Source of the DNA: Paragyromitra xinjiangensis
Lineage: Eukaryota; Ascomycota; Pezizomycetes; Pezizales; Discinaceae
Length of the DNA: 64,000 nt
Reading direction: 5' to 3'
Assembly: GCA_038503065.1 (NCBI GenBank)
Contig: JBCAMK010000004.1
Location: forward strand, 1,129,001-1,193,000
Shown here: one piece after another, positions 23,771 through 35,304 of the stretch
How the letters are laid out: every line of letters begins with the position of its first letter
Position numbering within the stretch: the stretch's first letter is position 1
Program-made: the position numbers and the translations under genes
Notes under the pieces: model-generated
Seen by the model: the letters and a program-made list of their open reading frames with translations, nothing else
Told to the model about the DNA's origin: nothing
Databases searched by the model: none

Positions 23771-26700
23771 ATGGTGACCCAACACGGGCTGCCTAAAGGC
23801 CGCAATGGTAGCATCATTTCCACAAGCAACAATAACAATAACAATACCACCACAGCTCCCGCCTCCTCTACTATCCGCAAGCGGCCGTCCCAGACCCGTC
23901 TGAACGGGCACTCGCGCGCGACGTCCGACGCCTCGAGTTTGCCTTCGTCGTCGCCACGACGAAATAGCCTTCCCGGAGAGACCTCGTTCCCGTTTCCGGC
24001 TGATGACGGCGACGATCACGACCACTCGCACCTCGATAGCCACATTACGTTTCTCGACTCGCTGGACTTGGATTCAGTGAGTACGGTGGACAGCGAGGAT
24101 AGGAGCCCCAGGGTGAAGCGGCTGTGCTCCGATCCGCGAAATCGCCGGCCTCCGCCGGCCTTAAAGACTAGGCATACGTTTGAGCGGCGCGCGCCGCCAG
24201 AGGAGCAGCCGTATCAGCGCCGGGCTGTGAGCGCGCAGAGCGGACGGAGCGTTGAGAGTCGGCCGAGTACGGCGAGCAGTATCAGGGAGGAAGAAGGGTT
24301 TACAGAAGGAGAGGACGAGAAGGAGAAGAGTCCCCCTGTACAGAAGGGGAAAGGGCCGATCATGGGCTTAACGGCGAGTCCAGCGAGGAGGAGACATCGC
24401 CCGAGCCTGAGTGCAGATGTGGTTGGGTTCGAGAAGGAGGTGGAAGACGATATAACGGGGGCAATCGGGATGAGCGCGTGGAGGAAGAAACGGCTAGCCG
24501 AGAGTGCGGCGGCGGCAGCGGCAGCGGCAGCAGTAGGGGCGGGGAAGAAACAGGCGCCAAGGAGTCTAAGCGCGGGGGATTATAATAGGGACGAGGAAGG
24601 AGGAGGGGCCGGGAAGAAGGGAGTATTGGAAGAAGTGACGAATGGGAAGGATAGGGTTAGCGCGGATTCCATAGCGAACGGGTCACCTGGCAGGATTACA
24701 GCTCGGAGGGCGATGAGCACAAACGGGGTCGGGATCGGGATGGGGGCAGTGAGGTCGGTTAGCGGACTGGGGCCGGGCAAGAGGAACTTGGAGGAGAGAA
24801 GCGGGAGCCCGGAGAAGGGAAAGCGAGAGTCGCCGCCGCTTGTGCGGAGCTCTAAATCGGAGGTCACGCAACCCCCGCCAGCATCTGAAGCCGGGAGAGC
24901 AGCAATTGCTAGAGAGGAAGCTGCCAGAGAGAAGAGACTGAGAGCTGCCACCATGACAATTTCGCCCCCAGCAGCACTTGACAGACAGCGCTCGACCTCC
25001 TCTGCCGGCTCGTCTGTCTCTGCAACATCCAAGGACTCGAAGGACTCGAAGGACTCGAAGGACTCGAAGGACTCCAAGGACCGGCCACCATCATCTACAT
25101 CCCTTCGCACCAACATCCCCCGTCCATCTTCAATCCCCAATTCCCCAATCAAGCCAAAGTTATCTTCATATAGCTCTCTAGCGTCCCCTAGCAGAGCCAA
25201 AAGTGGTCTCACGGCCACACACAATACCAGTGGCAGTCCTTCCCCCAGGCATGAGAGAACTCGTTCTGCAGCCAACCCGAGCACACTTCAACGGTCAACT
25301 TCAGCTGCATCAAACGTTTCAAATACCTCGTCTGCTGCTGCTTCAGCCAATTCTCGTCTGCAGAGGTCTAATTCAGGTGCTTCAGCTACATCCGCATCTA
25401 CGTCAGCTGCTATAGCTGCAGCTTCTCGAAAGGATTCGACTATCCGAGGTCGTGAGCCACCGAAGCTCAAGTCTTTCAAAAGTGGTCCTATTCAGCCATC
25501 ACCTATCCAGGAAGTCTCACACGAGGATATGTCGAGACGGGCAGGCATGCTTGCTACACCTGACGACTCTCTCGAGGAGGCTGCAAAATCTAGGCCATCA
25601 TCTAGCCATTCTGCCATCTACTCGCCTATAGACCCTCCCCCAGAAACCTCACCCCAAGAGGAAGAACAGCATCAGAAAATCCTCGAGCAGCTTGCCACTC
25701 TCCGCAAGATCTCTCGCACCTCTCCTCCCTCCTCTAATCGTAGCAGCTGGTCCACTGAATCCGCTGAGGATCCTGAATCTGCTGATCCTAAACCTCGAGC
25801 TCGTCGTCGTTCAACTAAACATAAGAAGGAGGATGACCAAGTCACGGCTTCTGCCCGTGTGGATGAAATTATTGCTGAGATCGACTCCTTGCATAAGACC
25901 CGCAGTGCAATGAATTCGCCACCGAGACTCTCCCGGAGCAAATCGCTTGATGATTCGTTCCTTCGTGCAGCCGCAGACAAACAAACAACCCCGCCACGCC
26001 CACGATCCGCTGGGAAAACGGTACGGAATAATCTAGTTACACCAACCAAACTTTTCTCTCCAGAAAGCGAAATGGGCGAATTCACTGCACGTCTGCTCCG
26101 CAGCCCTGCAGTTGAGGATTATGAGGATTTGCTTGCTCCGGATAGTGACAAAGAAGGGGACGATAGCATCCGTCCGCAGCGTGAGCGTGCTCCCAGTGTG
26201 CCGGAGAAACACACTGCCACTACAAGTATCGACGACCTCATTAACGCACCCAGGCCACCCAAGGAAGTCATCAAGCGGGAAATTATCAAAACTAGTCGTC
26301 CTCGTAAGGAGATTATTAAGACGGCAATCATTAAGACCACTCGCCTGCGGCCGGAAGTCAAATACCCGAAACGATCCGTCCTTGAGGATGACAGCGACGA
26401 TTCGCTCGATTATCTCATCTCGAACGACCAGGACTTCTCCGCACTTCTGAAACCAGATGACAGCGACTCTGAATCTTCGTTATCTGAGATTGAGCTGCTG
26501 ACAAATAACAACAAATATACCCCCAAAGATCCAACTCAGAAGGTCCGTTCGAAAGATGAAGCGCACCTAGCAGATCGAGAGCGCGAGAAGGAACGTGTTG
26601 TGCATGAGAAGCTGATGAATAGGCTGAAGACATTGCAGCTCGAAGTGCGCAGCGCCACACGCGGGATTGAGGTGCTAGAGCAATGGCTCAAATCGCCGAA

Positions 26701-27513
26701 TGACAGTGATACCAGCACAGCTAGTGATATCATGGAACATATTAATGAACACGAGGCACTGCTATTAAGTCTGCGGGCAAAACAGCGAGAGAAGCTGGAA
26801 CTACGAATTCTAGAAGAAGCAAGGCGGAAGGGATCATTTTGGGCAAAGAATCCAAGGTGGTTGCGGTGGGCGTGTATTGCGCTATTGGTGGCGCTGTTTT
26901 GGTATAGCGTTGAGTCGGCTATCTTGTACGTCTTTCCTGTTCCCGAAAAGTCGGTCCCGTCATAGAAAAAAGGAGGAAAGCACCAAAAAGTAGGGAAAAG
27001 GAACATTTGCTGAGGGGGATGATTATGAATAGTTACCACCGCCTACCGCCGAAGTATACGAGTGTACCATACCAGATTCGACCACTACCACAATGGGGAA
27101 CAAGACCAACTCGGGCCATCATCAGCGCTGTTGCCAACATTACACAACTTCCAGTTTTGATTGTCAAGAATACTTATACTTTAGTTCACCTTCTATTCAA
27201 TGGGCTTGTACTATTATGGGGATACCTCTTTGTCGCTCTCAAGCTAGTAGGTGGGTTCATCGTTAGCGGTGCTATCTCATGCGTAAAAGGCGCTGTGAGC
27301 GGGATGGGCAGCCTTGCAAGCGGCGCTGTGGATACTGTACAGGGTGTTGCGGAAAGAATGTATGCGGATGTACCAGTTGGCGGTGTGGAGGTGGAAGCGG
27401 ACATGGGAACTACTGCTACTGAGGAGATTAGTGGAGCGGCAGACTGGATGCAAGCGGGGACAGGTGATGCATGGGAAGTGCCTGGTGTTGGGAGTGATCA
27501 AGTTATCTTTTAA
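23771..27513 (+). CDS. Ser-rich membrane-anchored coiled-coil protein, 1211 aa
   Basis: Two exons, 23771-26925 and 27033-27513, are joined across a 107-nt intron (GTACGT donor, GAATAG acceptor) to 3636 nt. Without splicing the frame would stop at 26965 within the intron. The first ~900 residues are disordered: Ser, Arg and Pro rich, with many RxxS sites, a poly-Ala run (~245) and five tandem Lys-Asp-Ser units (~420-436). A charged coiled coil follows (about 955-1025, RLKTLQLEVRSATRGIEVLE). Then come a strong transmembrane segment (WLRWACIALLVALFWYSV) and, encoded by exon 2, a second long hydrophobic stretch (about 1090-1140) with Gly-rich amphipathic sequence. The layout, a large cytosolic or nuclear region tethered by a C-terminal membrane hairpin, suggests an ER or nuclear-envelope protein. 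That is inference, and no characterised family is recognised. Confidence 0.85.
25031..25075 (+). repeat. 9-bp coding tandem repeat (Lys-Asp-Ser) x5
   Basis: Five head-to-tail AAGGACTCG units, the last ending TCC, lie in frame within the disordered region. They are near identical at the nucleotide level, so copy number probably varies between strains. Confidence 0.9.
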
Positions 27514-28336
27514 GTTTTTTGTGTGACTGACTGACGGTTTTTGTCCTTGTCGGACTTTTATTTCCTTTCGTATTTGGTATGTGGTGATCACGTCTTTTTA
27601 GCGGGAAGGGGTTGCTTTTTGCCTACTGGCGACTTTTCATTATTATTACGGATCCAGACAGCGTGTTCGTGGTGTGGTTTATTTTTTTATGCTTGTGTAT
27701 GCTTATGGCTTTGTGGGGATGATCTTTATTTTTGGCCCTTTCTTTTTGGTCTCTCCTTTTTTCATTTTCGTTTTCAACTAGGCGTTTTATCTATATTTTT
27801 GGGTTTATGAGGAGAGGAGGAAAGAAAGAGAGAGAGAAAGAATTGTAAAACACCGGTACAGAGTGGTGTAACAACAATTATTTGTATAGTACCAGGGGAG
27901 AGTTTCTTGTTTTTATATAACTCTCCCTGTAATTTTTGTAGAGTCGATAGGCTCGTAGGTAAGGTAATGCCGTGGCTTATTTCTAGTTTATTTCTTCATA
28001 TGTGGTTTGGGGGTGGGGTTGATAGGCAGGTGGATGTAAGGGTAGGTTAGAAACTCCTGGTATCTTTATGGAGCGGTATTCTTAACGAATTTTGGGCGAG
28101 GTTTTGTGTTGAGTGGATATATCATTAACTGTATTGCTAGGGAGTGATATGGAGGATTAAGGTTTCTTTAGTAGATATTTAGAGCTCAATGAGTCGTAAC
28201 ATTGATTTAAACACTATTCTTGAGGAAGTATCAAGTAGATAGAAGTTTGTGCAAATCTATATATGTAAAATCCATCCCATCAAAAAGCAAAACCCACAAA
28301 CGCCAATAACACCCCAGCCAGCTAGAAAACCACCGA
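27514..28336. other. convergent intergenic region
   Basis: This lies between the stop codons of two convergent genes. It is T-rich with a GAGAGAAAG purine tract near 27815-27840, and is presumably the two 3' UTRs. No gene is seen. Confidence 0.5.
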
Positions 28337-29380
28337 TTATTCCTCTTTTTTCTCACTCTTCTCCCCACCGGCACCCTCAGCACCCTTTTCGCCCGCAATT
28401 TCTTCCATAAACCCATCCAACCAATTACCGCCCACCTTCCCCCTCCTCATCCTCTTCACCTTCTCCTTCCTCGCCTCCAGTTCCTCCCGCCGTCTTCTCT
28501 TCCTTTCTTCTGCCCTTTCCCTCTCATCTGCCGTCCGCTTCCTCTCACCCAAAAGCTCCTCCATCTCCGCTGCTCTCTCCTTATTGTTTGTACTAAACTG
28601 GTAAAACCCCACCCCCTTCGTTCTCACCTCTTTACTTGCATCATAGTGCGTCTCCAGGTCTTCAGACTCCGCTGGCAGCGCAGAAGTAAGCATAGACGAG
28701 CTCGGAACAGCCGAAAACGTCGCAGTCGTAAATGCCGCAGTCTGGATAGTATTCCCCACAATCAACCCTTCAGGCTGCGCATTCATCTGCGTGACCTCCT
28801 CCTGCGCTTTCTGAGCAGCTGCCTCGCGACGCTGAGATCTCTCTACTTGGCTTTTCTTCCCCTTCCGCGTCCGCCCAAACTCATCTTCATACTCTATAAT
28901 CTCATCATCATCTTCTTCTTTGGCTTCTTCCGTCTCGTTTTCAGACTCCTCGTCAGATGGATGTTCTGCCCATTTTCGATCAAAATCGACTAACCCTTCT
29001 CCATTGTCGTCATTGAAATCCCCCCGTTTCATGGATTCGTATAGTTTTGCTTTCTCCTTGAGTCGCTTCTTGCTCCGTGCTAGATCTCGTTCGCTCACGC
29101 TGCCGAGGTGCTCGGTTGTTTTTGCACCGTAGGTCTGGTCATTGTCGGGGAGGTCCTTTGCGGCACGCTTGGAGACGTTCTTGTTGGGTGCGAATAGTGA
29201 TTTTGTCTTACTCGGGCGTGAGCGGCCTGGAGCGGATTTGGATGTAGAGGTTGAGGAGAGGCGGGAGCGTGCGAGGGAAAGCTCGGTGGAGAGGGCGTGG
29301 ATTGATGTGGAGGAGAGTGAGATGACGTTGATTTTGGATTTCGGACGAGGTACGCCGTAGAGTGAGGATTCAGAGGCCAT
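28337..29380 (-). CDS. CCDC174-like coiled-coil protein (DUF4078)
   Basis: A single uninterrupted exon of 347 codons. The order of motifs matches the CCDC174 family: a central KKRLKEKAKLYESMKRGDF block, a FDRKWAEHP segment, an acidic run ending in EYEDEFGRTRKGKK, and the GVGFYQFSTNNKERAAEMEEL signature of the DUF4078 region. After that comes a strongly charged Arg/Glu coiled coil with nuclear-localisation-like clusters (ERKRRRREELEARKEKVKRMRRGK). In animals the protein is nuclear and linked to mRNA processing and exon-junction factors; that role is carried over from the family and untested here. The N-terminal 100 residues are Ser/Lys rich and probably disordered. The lack of introns contrasts with most neighbours. 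Confidence 0.85.
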   Translation of the reverse strand: MASESSLYGVPRPKSKINVISLSSTSIHALSTELSLARSRLSSTSTSKSAPGRSRPSKTKSLFAPNKNVSKRAAKDLPDNDQTYGAKTTEHLGSVSERDLARSKKRLKEKAKLYESMKRGDFNDDNGEGLVDFDRKWAEHPSDEESENETEEAKEEDDDEIIEYEDEFGRTRKGKKSQVERSQRREAAAQKAQEEVTQMNAQPEGLIVGNTIQTAAFTTATFSAVPSSSMLTSALPAESEDLETHYDASKEVRTKGVGFYQFSTNNKERAAEMEELLGERKRTADERERAEERKRRRREELEARKEKVKRMRRGKVGGNWLDGFMEEIAGEKGAEGAGGEKSEKKEE

Positions 29381-29763
29381 TTTGTGTGTGTGTGGCGTTT
29401 AGGAGGAGCGGTTTTGGAGGAGGTTTGGTTGGAATCGCGAATGATGTCGAAGGTGGATGACTAAGGTGGCACGTGGTGTGGGGGATTTGTGGGGGTAATG
29501 ATTGTTTGTGCAGATTTTAGGGCCTGTCATTGGCTCTGGGAAAGTGCAATTTCCTCTTCGTAAATCGTTCCTCCTTTGATAGTCATAACTCATCCCTACC
29601 CTCTCCATCTTCAGTACCACTAATTTCATCAAAAATCTTCCCCCTTATTACCATTCTGTGGTACCCTAGACGGAACCCCCGGAGGCGTGTTTTGAACAAA
29701 CCATAATTATTACAATAGATGAAAACATAGCATATAAAGTAGGAAATAGTCAACCTGTCCCCT
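29381..29763. other. short intergenic spacer
   Basis: This 383-base spacer separates two minus-strand genes: promoter side of the CCDC174-like gene and 3' flank of the ankyrin gene. No further gene is seen. Confidence 0.5.
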
Positions 29764-31347
29764 TTATACCACTGACATGGCCTTGGGTCTGCCTGATTCT
29801 TGGTCATTCTCTCCCGCTTCTGCTACCACTGTTTCGCTACTATGAGAAATATCTTGGGGGGGCATTACATTCCGAATAAATAGTGAAATTACCGCCATAT
29901 TGCCAAATGATATCGCTTTATCCATCGCCGTACATCCACTTTCGTCTTTAAGCGTGATATCCGCGTCCCTCTCTAGTAGTAGCTTGACCACTTTCTGATC
30001 ATGATATTGAACCGCGATGTGGAGTGCTGTATCCTTCCGGAAATCAGCGACGTTGATATCGATACCCGCGTCTAGCAGCAACTTGGCTACAGTTTCCGTC
30101 TCACGGCAGGACGGGAATCTGTTCCAGTGCTGACAGGTGGGGGGTTGCGAGGCCAAATGTAACGCGGTTTGTGAACGGGTGGTTGTCTTATTGATATCGG
30201 CCCCATATTCAAGCAACAACCTTACCAAGCCCCCCTTGCCGAAATTTGCCGATAGGTGAAGAGCAGTCATTTGAGAGCTATGATTCGTAGAATTTACATC
30301 TGCTCCCTGTTCGAGCAATAATTTGACAAACCCTTCGTCGTGGTATGTGGCTGCGAGACCAAGCAAGGTCCAATTTGAGCAGTCTATACTAATCGTGGAA
30401 TTTGCGGGTATCCTTTCTAGTATCAGTCGCGCTACCTCAAGATGCCCCTTTTGGTACGCCAAGCCGACTGCGGAACAGTCTGCGGTATTATCGACAACGG
30501 CACCTTCGTCAAGCAACAGCTTCACTATCTTCTTATTCCCCATTTGCGCCGCATAGTGCAGTGCCGTTCGTCCAAGAGGATCTCTATCTTGGATATTCGC
30601 TCCCCTCTTTAATAACCACTTGAATGTTGTATCATCGTCGCCAAGATATGTTGACGCCAGGTGGATCAGCATCTTCTGGCCATTATGACGGAAGGAGAGG
30701 TCATCCATGTTCTCAACCAGAAGCTTAAGAACATCGATATTTTTAGATTGTATCGCCTTGTTGACCGGGGTATCCCCAGATCTTCCCTTCGCTGTGACTT
30801 TTGCTCCGTGGTCCAAGAGCAATTTGACTAGCACGGTCAGCCCCGCCGTCGCTGCTTGATGAAGTGCCGTATTCCTTGTGTGGTCTGTGGCATTGACATT
30901 CGCTCCCCTCTCTAGGAAAGATCGCACCATTTTTTCGTGTGTGAGCTTTACTGCCCAGCTCAGTGCTGGGCCTTCCCAAGACCTACGTTTCCCAGGCCGC
31001 TTCCTGATGAGGAGGTTGGTGCCTTTATCAAGCACCTGTTTGACCACCGTATCATCAACCTTCCCAGGAACTCGATGGAGGATCTTCCTAGGACTTGCTT
31101 TCACAAGCATAGTAGTACCCCTCTCCAGAATCACCCGGACGAGAGCTTCGTTTCCACTAGCAGCGGCAGAAAAAAGTGCGCTCACGGCGTAGGTTTCCTT
31201 TTGGGCGGCGAGACGATAAAGATGACGAGTAAAAAGGCAGTAAAAGTGGCGATTGACTTTGAGGAAGGAGTAAACATCCTTTACATCATCAAGGTGATCC
31301 TCAGCGATGAGTAGAAGGAGTTCGTTAGAAAGAGCTAGGAGTTGCAT
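29764..31347 (-). CDS. F-box-like ankyrin-repeat protein, 527 aa
   Basis: A single exon. Residues 1-47 (LALSNELLLLIAEDHLDD, then a NRHFYCLFTRHLYRLA block) have the degenerate F-box form common at the start of fungal ankyrin proteins. From about residue 55 to 500 there are around ten ankyrin repeats with clear TALHxAA and VKLLLxxGAxV signatures, for example NTALHQAATAGLTVLVKLLL and RTALHYAAQMGNKKIVKLLL. A short acidic Ser-rich tail follows. The repeats form a binding surface. If the F-box is real, the protein would bring a partner to an SCF ubiquitin ligase; this is family-based inference and the partner is unknown. Such genes are numerous and variable in ascomycetes. No intron or break is seen. 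Confidence 0.88.
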   Translation of the reverse strand: MQLLALSNELLLLIAEDHLDDVKDVYSFLKVNRHFYCLFTRHLYRLAAQKETYAVSALFSAAASGNEALVRVILERGTTMLVKASPRKILHRVPGKVDDTVVKQVLDKGTNLLIRKRPGKRRSWEGPALSWAVKLTHEKMVRSFLERGANVNATDHTRNTALHQAATAGLTVLVKLLLDHGAKVTAKGRSGDTPVNKAIQSKNIDVLKLLVENMDDLSFRHNGQKMLIHLASTYLGDDDTTFKWLLKRGANIQDRDPLGRTALHYAAQMGNKKIVKLLLDEGAVVDNTADCSAVGLAYQKGHLEVARLILERIPANSTISIDCSNWTLLGLAATYHDEGFVKLLLEQGADVNSTNHSSQMTALHLSANFGKGGLVRLLLEYGADINKTTTRSQTALHLASQPPTCQHWNRFPSCRETETVAKLLLDAGIDINVADFRKDTALHIAVQYHDQKVVKLLLERDADITLKDESGCTAMDKAISFGNMAVISLFIRNVMPPQDISHSSETVVAEAGENDQESGRPKAMSVV

Positions 31348-33124
31348 CCTGGCCTTCAGCGAAAGAGGTCACCGACTGAATCATTCTTATCATTAGCCTT
31401 AGACTCCTTTAGCTAGATACTTCTTAAAAGGCTTACAGCTTTCGATCCTGGATAAACTATTACCGTGTTGCACTCCGTAGGCGCCTGGTCCCCGCCTGCC
31501 GCTAGTGCTTAGCGACGACATTTGAATAATAAGCCGGGTAATTCCCTTGATAACCCTAACCCAATAGCTTCCAGGATAGTACCTCGTGATAGTAGTTTAT
31601 AGTATCAAACTCTCAGAGAGAAAGGAAATCAGTCTTCGTGGCTAGTTTCGTTCGAAAATCCCCTCTAACATTGCTTGGGTATAGGAAATGAAGTATAAAC
31701 ACTACTAACTCGACCCTGATTTTCATTTAACTTCTCGAACCCTATGTTGATTTTCAGCAAAGAGAGAATGTTGGTTATTGATGTCTTGAGATCCTCATTT
31801 GCACTATTGAATAGGGTGGAGTCCGTCCTATGGGATCAGCGTCTTTGATGTTAACCGCATAATCTAGTAACCGATGACCGATCACAGGTGTATTAGTACT
31901 GGCATTAATTTCGACAAATGAAACCTACATATTAGGGTCCAAGATCTGCAGACTGTATTTCTGCTCTCCTTTCTATAAAACTTCCACTAAACGATTCACC
32001 TTTCTGTGGCACATTCCAAAGAAAGGAGCACTATCGCCCACCCATAAGAGGGGCGGACTCATCCCTTATAGTAGAGTAGATGAAACTGTAGCTCCACATT
32101 TTTACAGTGACTAGTGAGGCTTCATATCCTCACCATCAATATATCTCAATACGGTGAGCCCAGTACCTTAACTTGGCAAAAATTCCATAATATCCCCACC
32201 CTTGCATGCAGCCACACGATAGAGCCCGACCAAAAGGGGCCACCTCTCATAAAGACCTAGAGAGCCTCAGTGTTAGCCAGGACGCCAACCATCAATTAAG
32301 GGTAGAAAATTTGAGATGCCAGAATCTTCACTTACTGGGGAAGGGCTCATCAGAAGCGAAACTACTGCACTGTGAACAGGATAGAGAATATAAACGATTG
32401 ATTAAACTTAGTGAACCAAGGAGTTTGCTATTTGTGATGGCCCTCGATAGAAATGAAGAAATATATACTGGTTTTGGCTTCTAGGAGGGTTGCCAAGACT
32501 TGTCAACCACAAGGGAAAGCAGCAGTTCATGGGTTGGTACTCCCGTCAGTCATCTTTTGGGATACAGCTGGCTCAGATCGACTTTCAGACGAGCATGCTG
32601 GGCAGTATGAGCTAGGGAGGAGGGATACCAGCAAACAATAGACAAGAAGACTTGGTTGCGAGAATAGCTTAATACTCACACATGTCTCTTGGCGGCTATT
32701 TTAAACCTAGCGGCGGGGTGATGGTCCTGAGCCACATACAATCATGTCACAAGCTCAGTCCTATAAAGTGTCCCTCAACTAGTTCCCATGCTTGAGGGAT
32801 GTACCCTTCTGTTTCAGCATAGTAGCAGCCATCACCTATCCACAAATTATCACTCGGTGTTCACCAGCAGACATACCAGAAACACATATTGATGATACCT
32901 CACCGGATGATGATATTGAGAGCAGTTGTCATCGATAATATGAAATGATATCAAAAAGCAGAGCAGAAAATTTTGTCCATTACAATACACAAAAACACCC
33001 TTCATCTGCATATTTCCCAAACTTCAGAAAAAAGAATCATATCTCATACAACATAACCCGACCCAAAGAATCACAAAAGAAATCACAAAATAATCCGCTA
33101 CCTCTTCTTCCCAAAATTTATTGT
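31348..33124. other. intergenic, no supported gene
   Basis: The left part is the promoter of the ankyrin gene; the rest is unassigned. One copy of ATTATCACTCG lies at 32847-32857. A 92-codon frame at 32206-32484 lacks support. The right 200 bases are A/T-rich 3' flank of the Ish1 gene. Confidence 0.4.
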
Positions 33125-35304
33125 TTACAACTCCTCCTTGACCCGATCTTTAACCTCGGTGGCCTTCTCCTTCGCTGAGTCATAAGCCTTCTGTCCAGCC
33201 TCATAAGCGTAATCTCCGGCTCTCTGGCCAGCTTCATAGGTCTTATCACCGACAACCTCGGCCTTCTTTGCGCCGAATCCCAGAACGTCAAAGATTTTGT
33301 CCTTAACCCATCCTAGACCTGTTGTCACTTGTCCGTACACACCCTGATCACCAGATCCATATCTGAATGCATGCGCATTCCTTCTGGCAGCGGCAATAAG
33401 TTCGTTGCGGGTGGAGCCCTGATAGGTGTTGATTCCATATCTGTCAAGGTATGTTTTCAACTCAGAGTCTGACCAAGTATCGAAAGTGACGTCCTTTGCG
33501 CTATCAGTGGCCTTTGCGAGAGCAGATGCAATGGAGGCATACGCCTGGCCTGCAGTATCAGTAGCAGCATCGGTAGCTTTGGTACCAGCTGAGTATGCAG
33601 CGTCAGTAGCCTTAGTTCCTACGGAGGAGCCTGCAGAGTGCGCAGAGTCAGTGGCTTTTGTGGCTGCAGAGCTAGCAGATGAGCCGACTTCAGTACCTGC
33701 AGATGAGGCTGACTTTGAGGCAACCGAGGCAGCGGATGAGGCTGACTTTGAAGCAACTGAGGCAGCGGAAGCGGCAGACAAAGAAGCAGCGGAGTAAGCA
33801 GATGCGGCGGATGAGTAAAGTTCATCACGAGAAGCAGCAGCGTTGGACGAAGCCTTGTAACCCTGTTGATCGAGCCATTTCCTAGGGAAAGTTAGTATTA
33901 ACAGAAGGAAATGCGAGGAAGGACACTTACTTGAGATTGTCATAAGTCCAGGTATCAAAAGTCCATGCGCCAAATCCAGTAGCAACTTTATGCTTGTTGA
34001 GTCTAACCTTCGCTAAAAGTTCATCACGCTTACCATTCTGCGGGACTGGGACGCCGCGAGAGTCGAGATACTCCTTCAAACGGCTATCGCTCCACTGGTT
34101 GATCACAGTATCAAATGCCTCTTGCTTATATCCGGCTGCAGTATCAGTTGCCTGAGCAACCTTTTGGCCACCATAAGAGCTCGCAGAATCATAAGCAGAG
34201 TTATAAGCGCTGCTTGCACTAGCAGAGAGAGTATCGCCAGTGTAGTAAGCCTTATTTCGACGGGCGAGAGCGAGGAGTTCATTGCGAGTGGAACCTTGAG
34301 GAATCTTCACACTGTTCTTGTCCAAAAATTCCTTAAGCCCGCTGTCAGACCAAGAGTCGAACACAGAGTCAGCAATATAGTTCTTCGCGTTGTTTGCGTG
34401 GTAAGCTGCGCTGTCGGTTGCGGATTGAAGGTTCAAGGACGTGAGACGAGAGTTACGGCGGACACTAGCGATGAGCTTATCACGAGTAGATGGCTGGGGT
34501 GCAGGATATCCGTGGGTGTCAAGCCATTTCCTTGGGAATTGTTAGTTTTTTTTGAAGAGAGAAACGTGGATGAAGAAGAAGCTTACTTAAGGTCGCTGTC
34601 GCTCCAAGATTCGTAAAGCCAATTTCCGGGGTAAGCTGTGGTCTCGCCAAGCTTGTTTGCAACGGTATTGTAGTTATCACGAGCAGTTGAAAGCAGTGTA
34701 TCACGAGTCCGGGGCTGAGGGTTTGGAATTCCATGTCTGTCCAGGAACGCCTTTAATTGACTTTCTGACCATCTAAAATTGATTACCATGGTTAGTGACG
34801 TCATCATTACGAAGGATACCCTAAACTTAAAATCACGACAGGAGGTAACATACGAGTCAAAGATCCAATTCTTGATACTGCCATACGCCTCTTCAGCAGT
34901 ATTCTCGGTCTCTTCCCAAGCTTTCTTGACGTTCTCAATAAGCCAACTCTTCTCCTTGGCGTTCTTCGCGTCGACCTGTTGTCCCTTCTCGGATAGGTAC
35001 TTCTGAAGTTGTTGGGGTTCCCATTCGGAGTAAGGAACTACCACTTTGGCGCTCCAGTGCTCCTTGACGAGCTTTTCGAGATCTTTACGATCTGCAGGGG
35101 TTGAGTAGGGTACATTATGATCACTGAGCCAGCGTTCAAGCTCGTTCTCGTTCCATTTATTGTAGGCTGAAACGGGTGTCAAAATGGCAAGAACTAGGGA
35201 AGGTTAAACTTGAAGGGGAACGAACCAGCCTTGCTGCCCATGCCCAATAAGGCGGTAGCTTCGCACGCCAGCACGGCGGCGAGGAAAATACGGGAAAACT
35301 TCAT
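33125..35304 (-). CDS. Ish1/Msc1-type stress-response protein, 644 aa
   Basis: Five exons, 35304-35226, 35166-34854, 34772-34587, 34530-33931 and 33881-33125, are joined across introns of 59, 81, 56 and 49 nt to 1935 nt. Exon 1 encodes a signal peptide (MKFSRIFLAAVLACEATALL). The mature part has at least seven Ish1 repeats of about 45 residues, each with a Trp-Ser-(D/E)-Ser-x-Leu-Lys-x(Y/F)LD core and a TRDxL or STRNEL second helix. An Ala/Ser-rich spacer with repeated KSASSAASVAS and KATDAAYSAGTKATDAA units separates repeats 6 and 7, and a charged Lys/Glu tail ends the protein. Several introns fall inside the repeat core at the same place (after DLK or NLK), as if exons were duplicated. Fission-yeast Ish1 is a nuclear-envelope protein induced by stress and stationary phase; budding-yeast Msc1 is its relative. 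Location and role here are inferred from them. Confidence 0.93.

Noticed and set aside
24580..25284. 234-codon antisense frame inside the 1211-aa gene
   Set aside because: It is a shadow of biased codon usage in the Ser/Arg-rich sense frame. The sense frame is longer and spliced coherently.
32206..32484. 92-codon plus-strand ORF with a hydrophilic middle
   Set aside because: A transposase or pinning-domain fragment was considered, but no motif, continuation or splice partner could be found.
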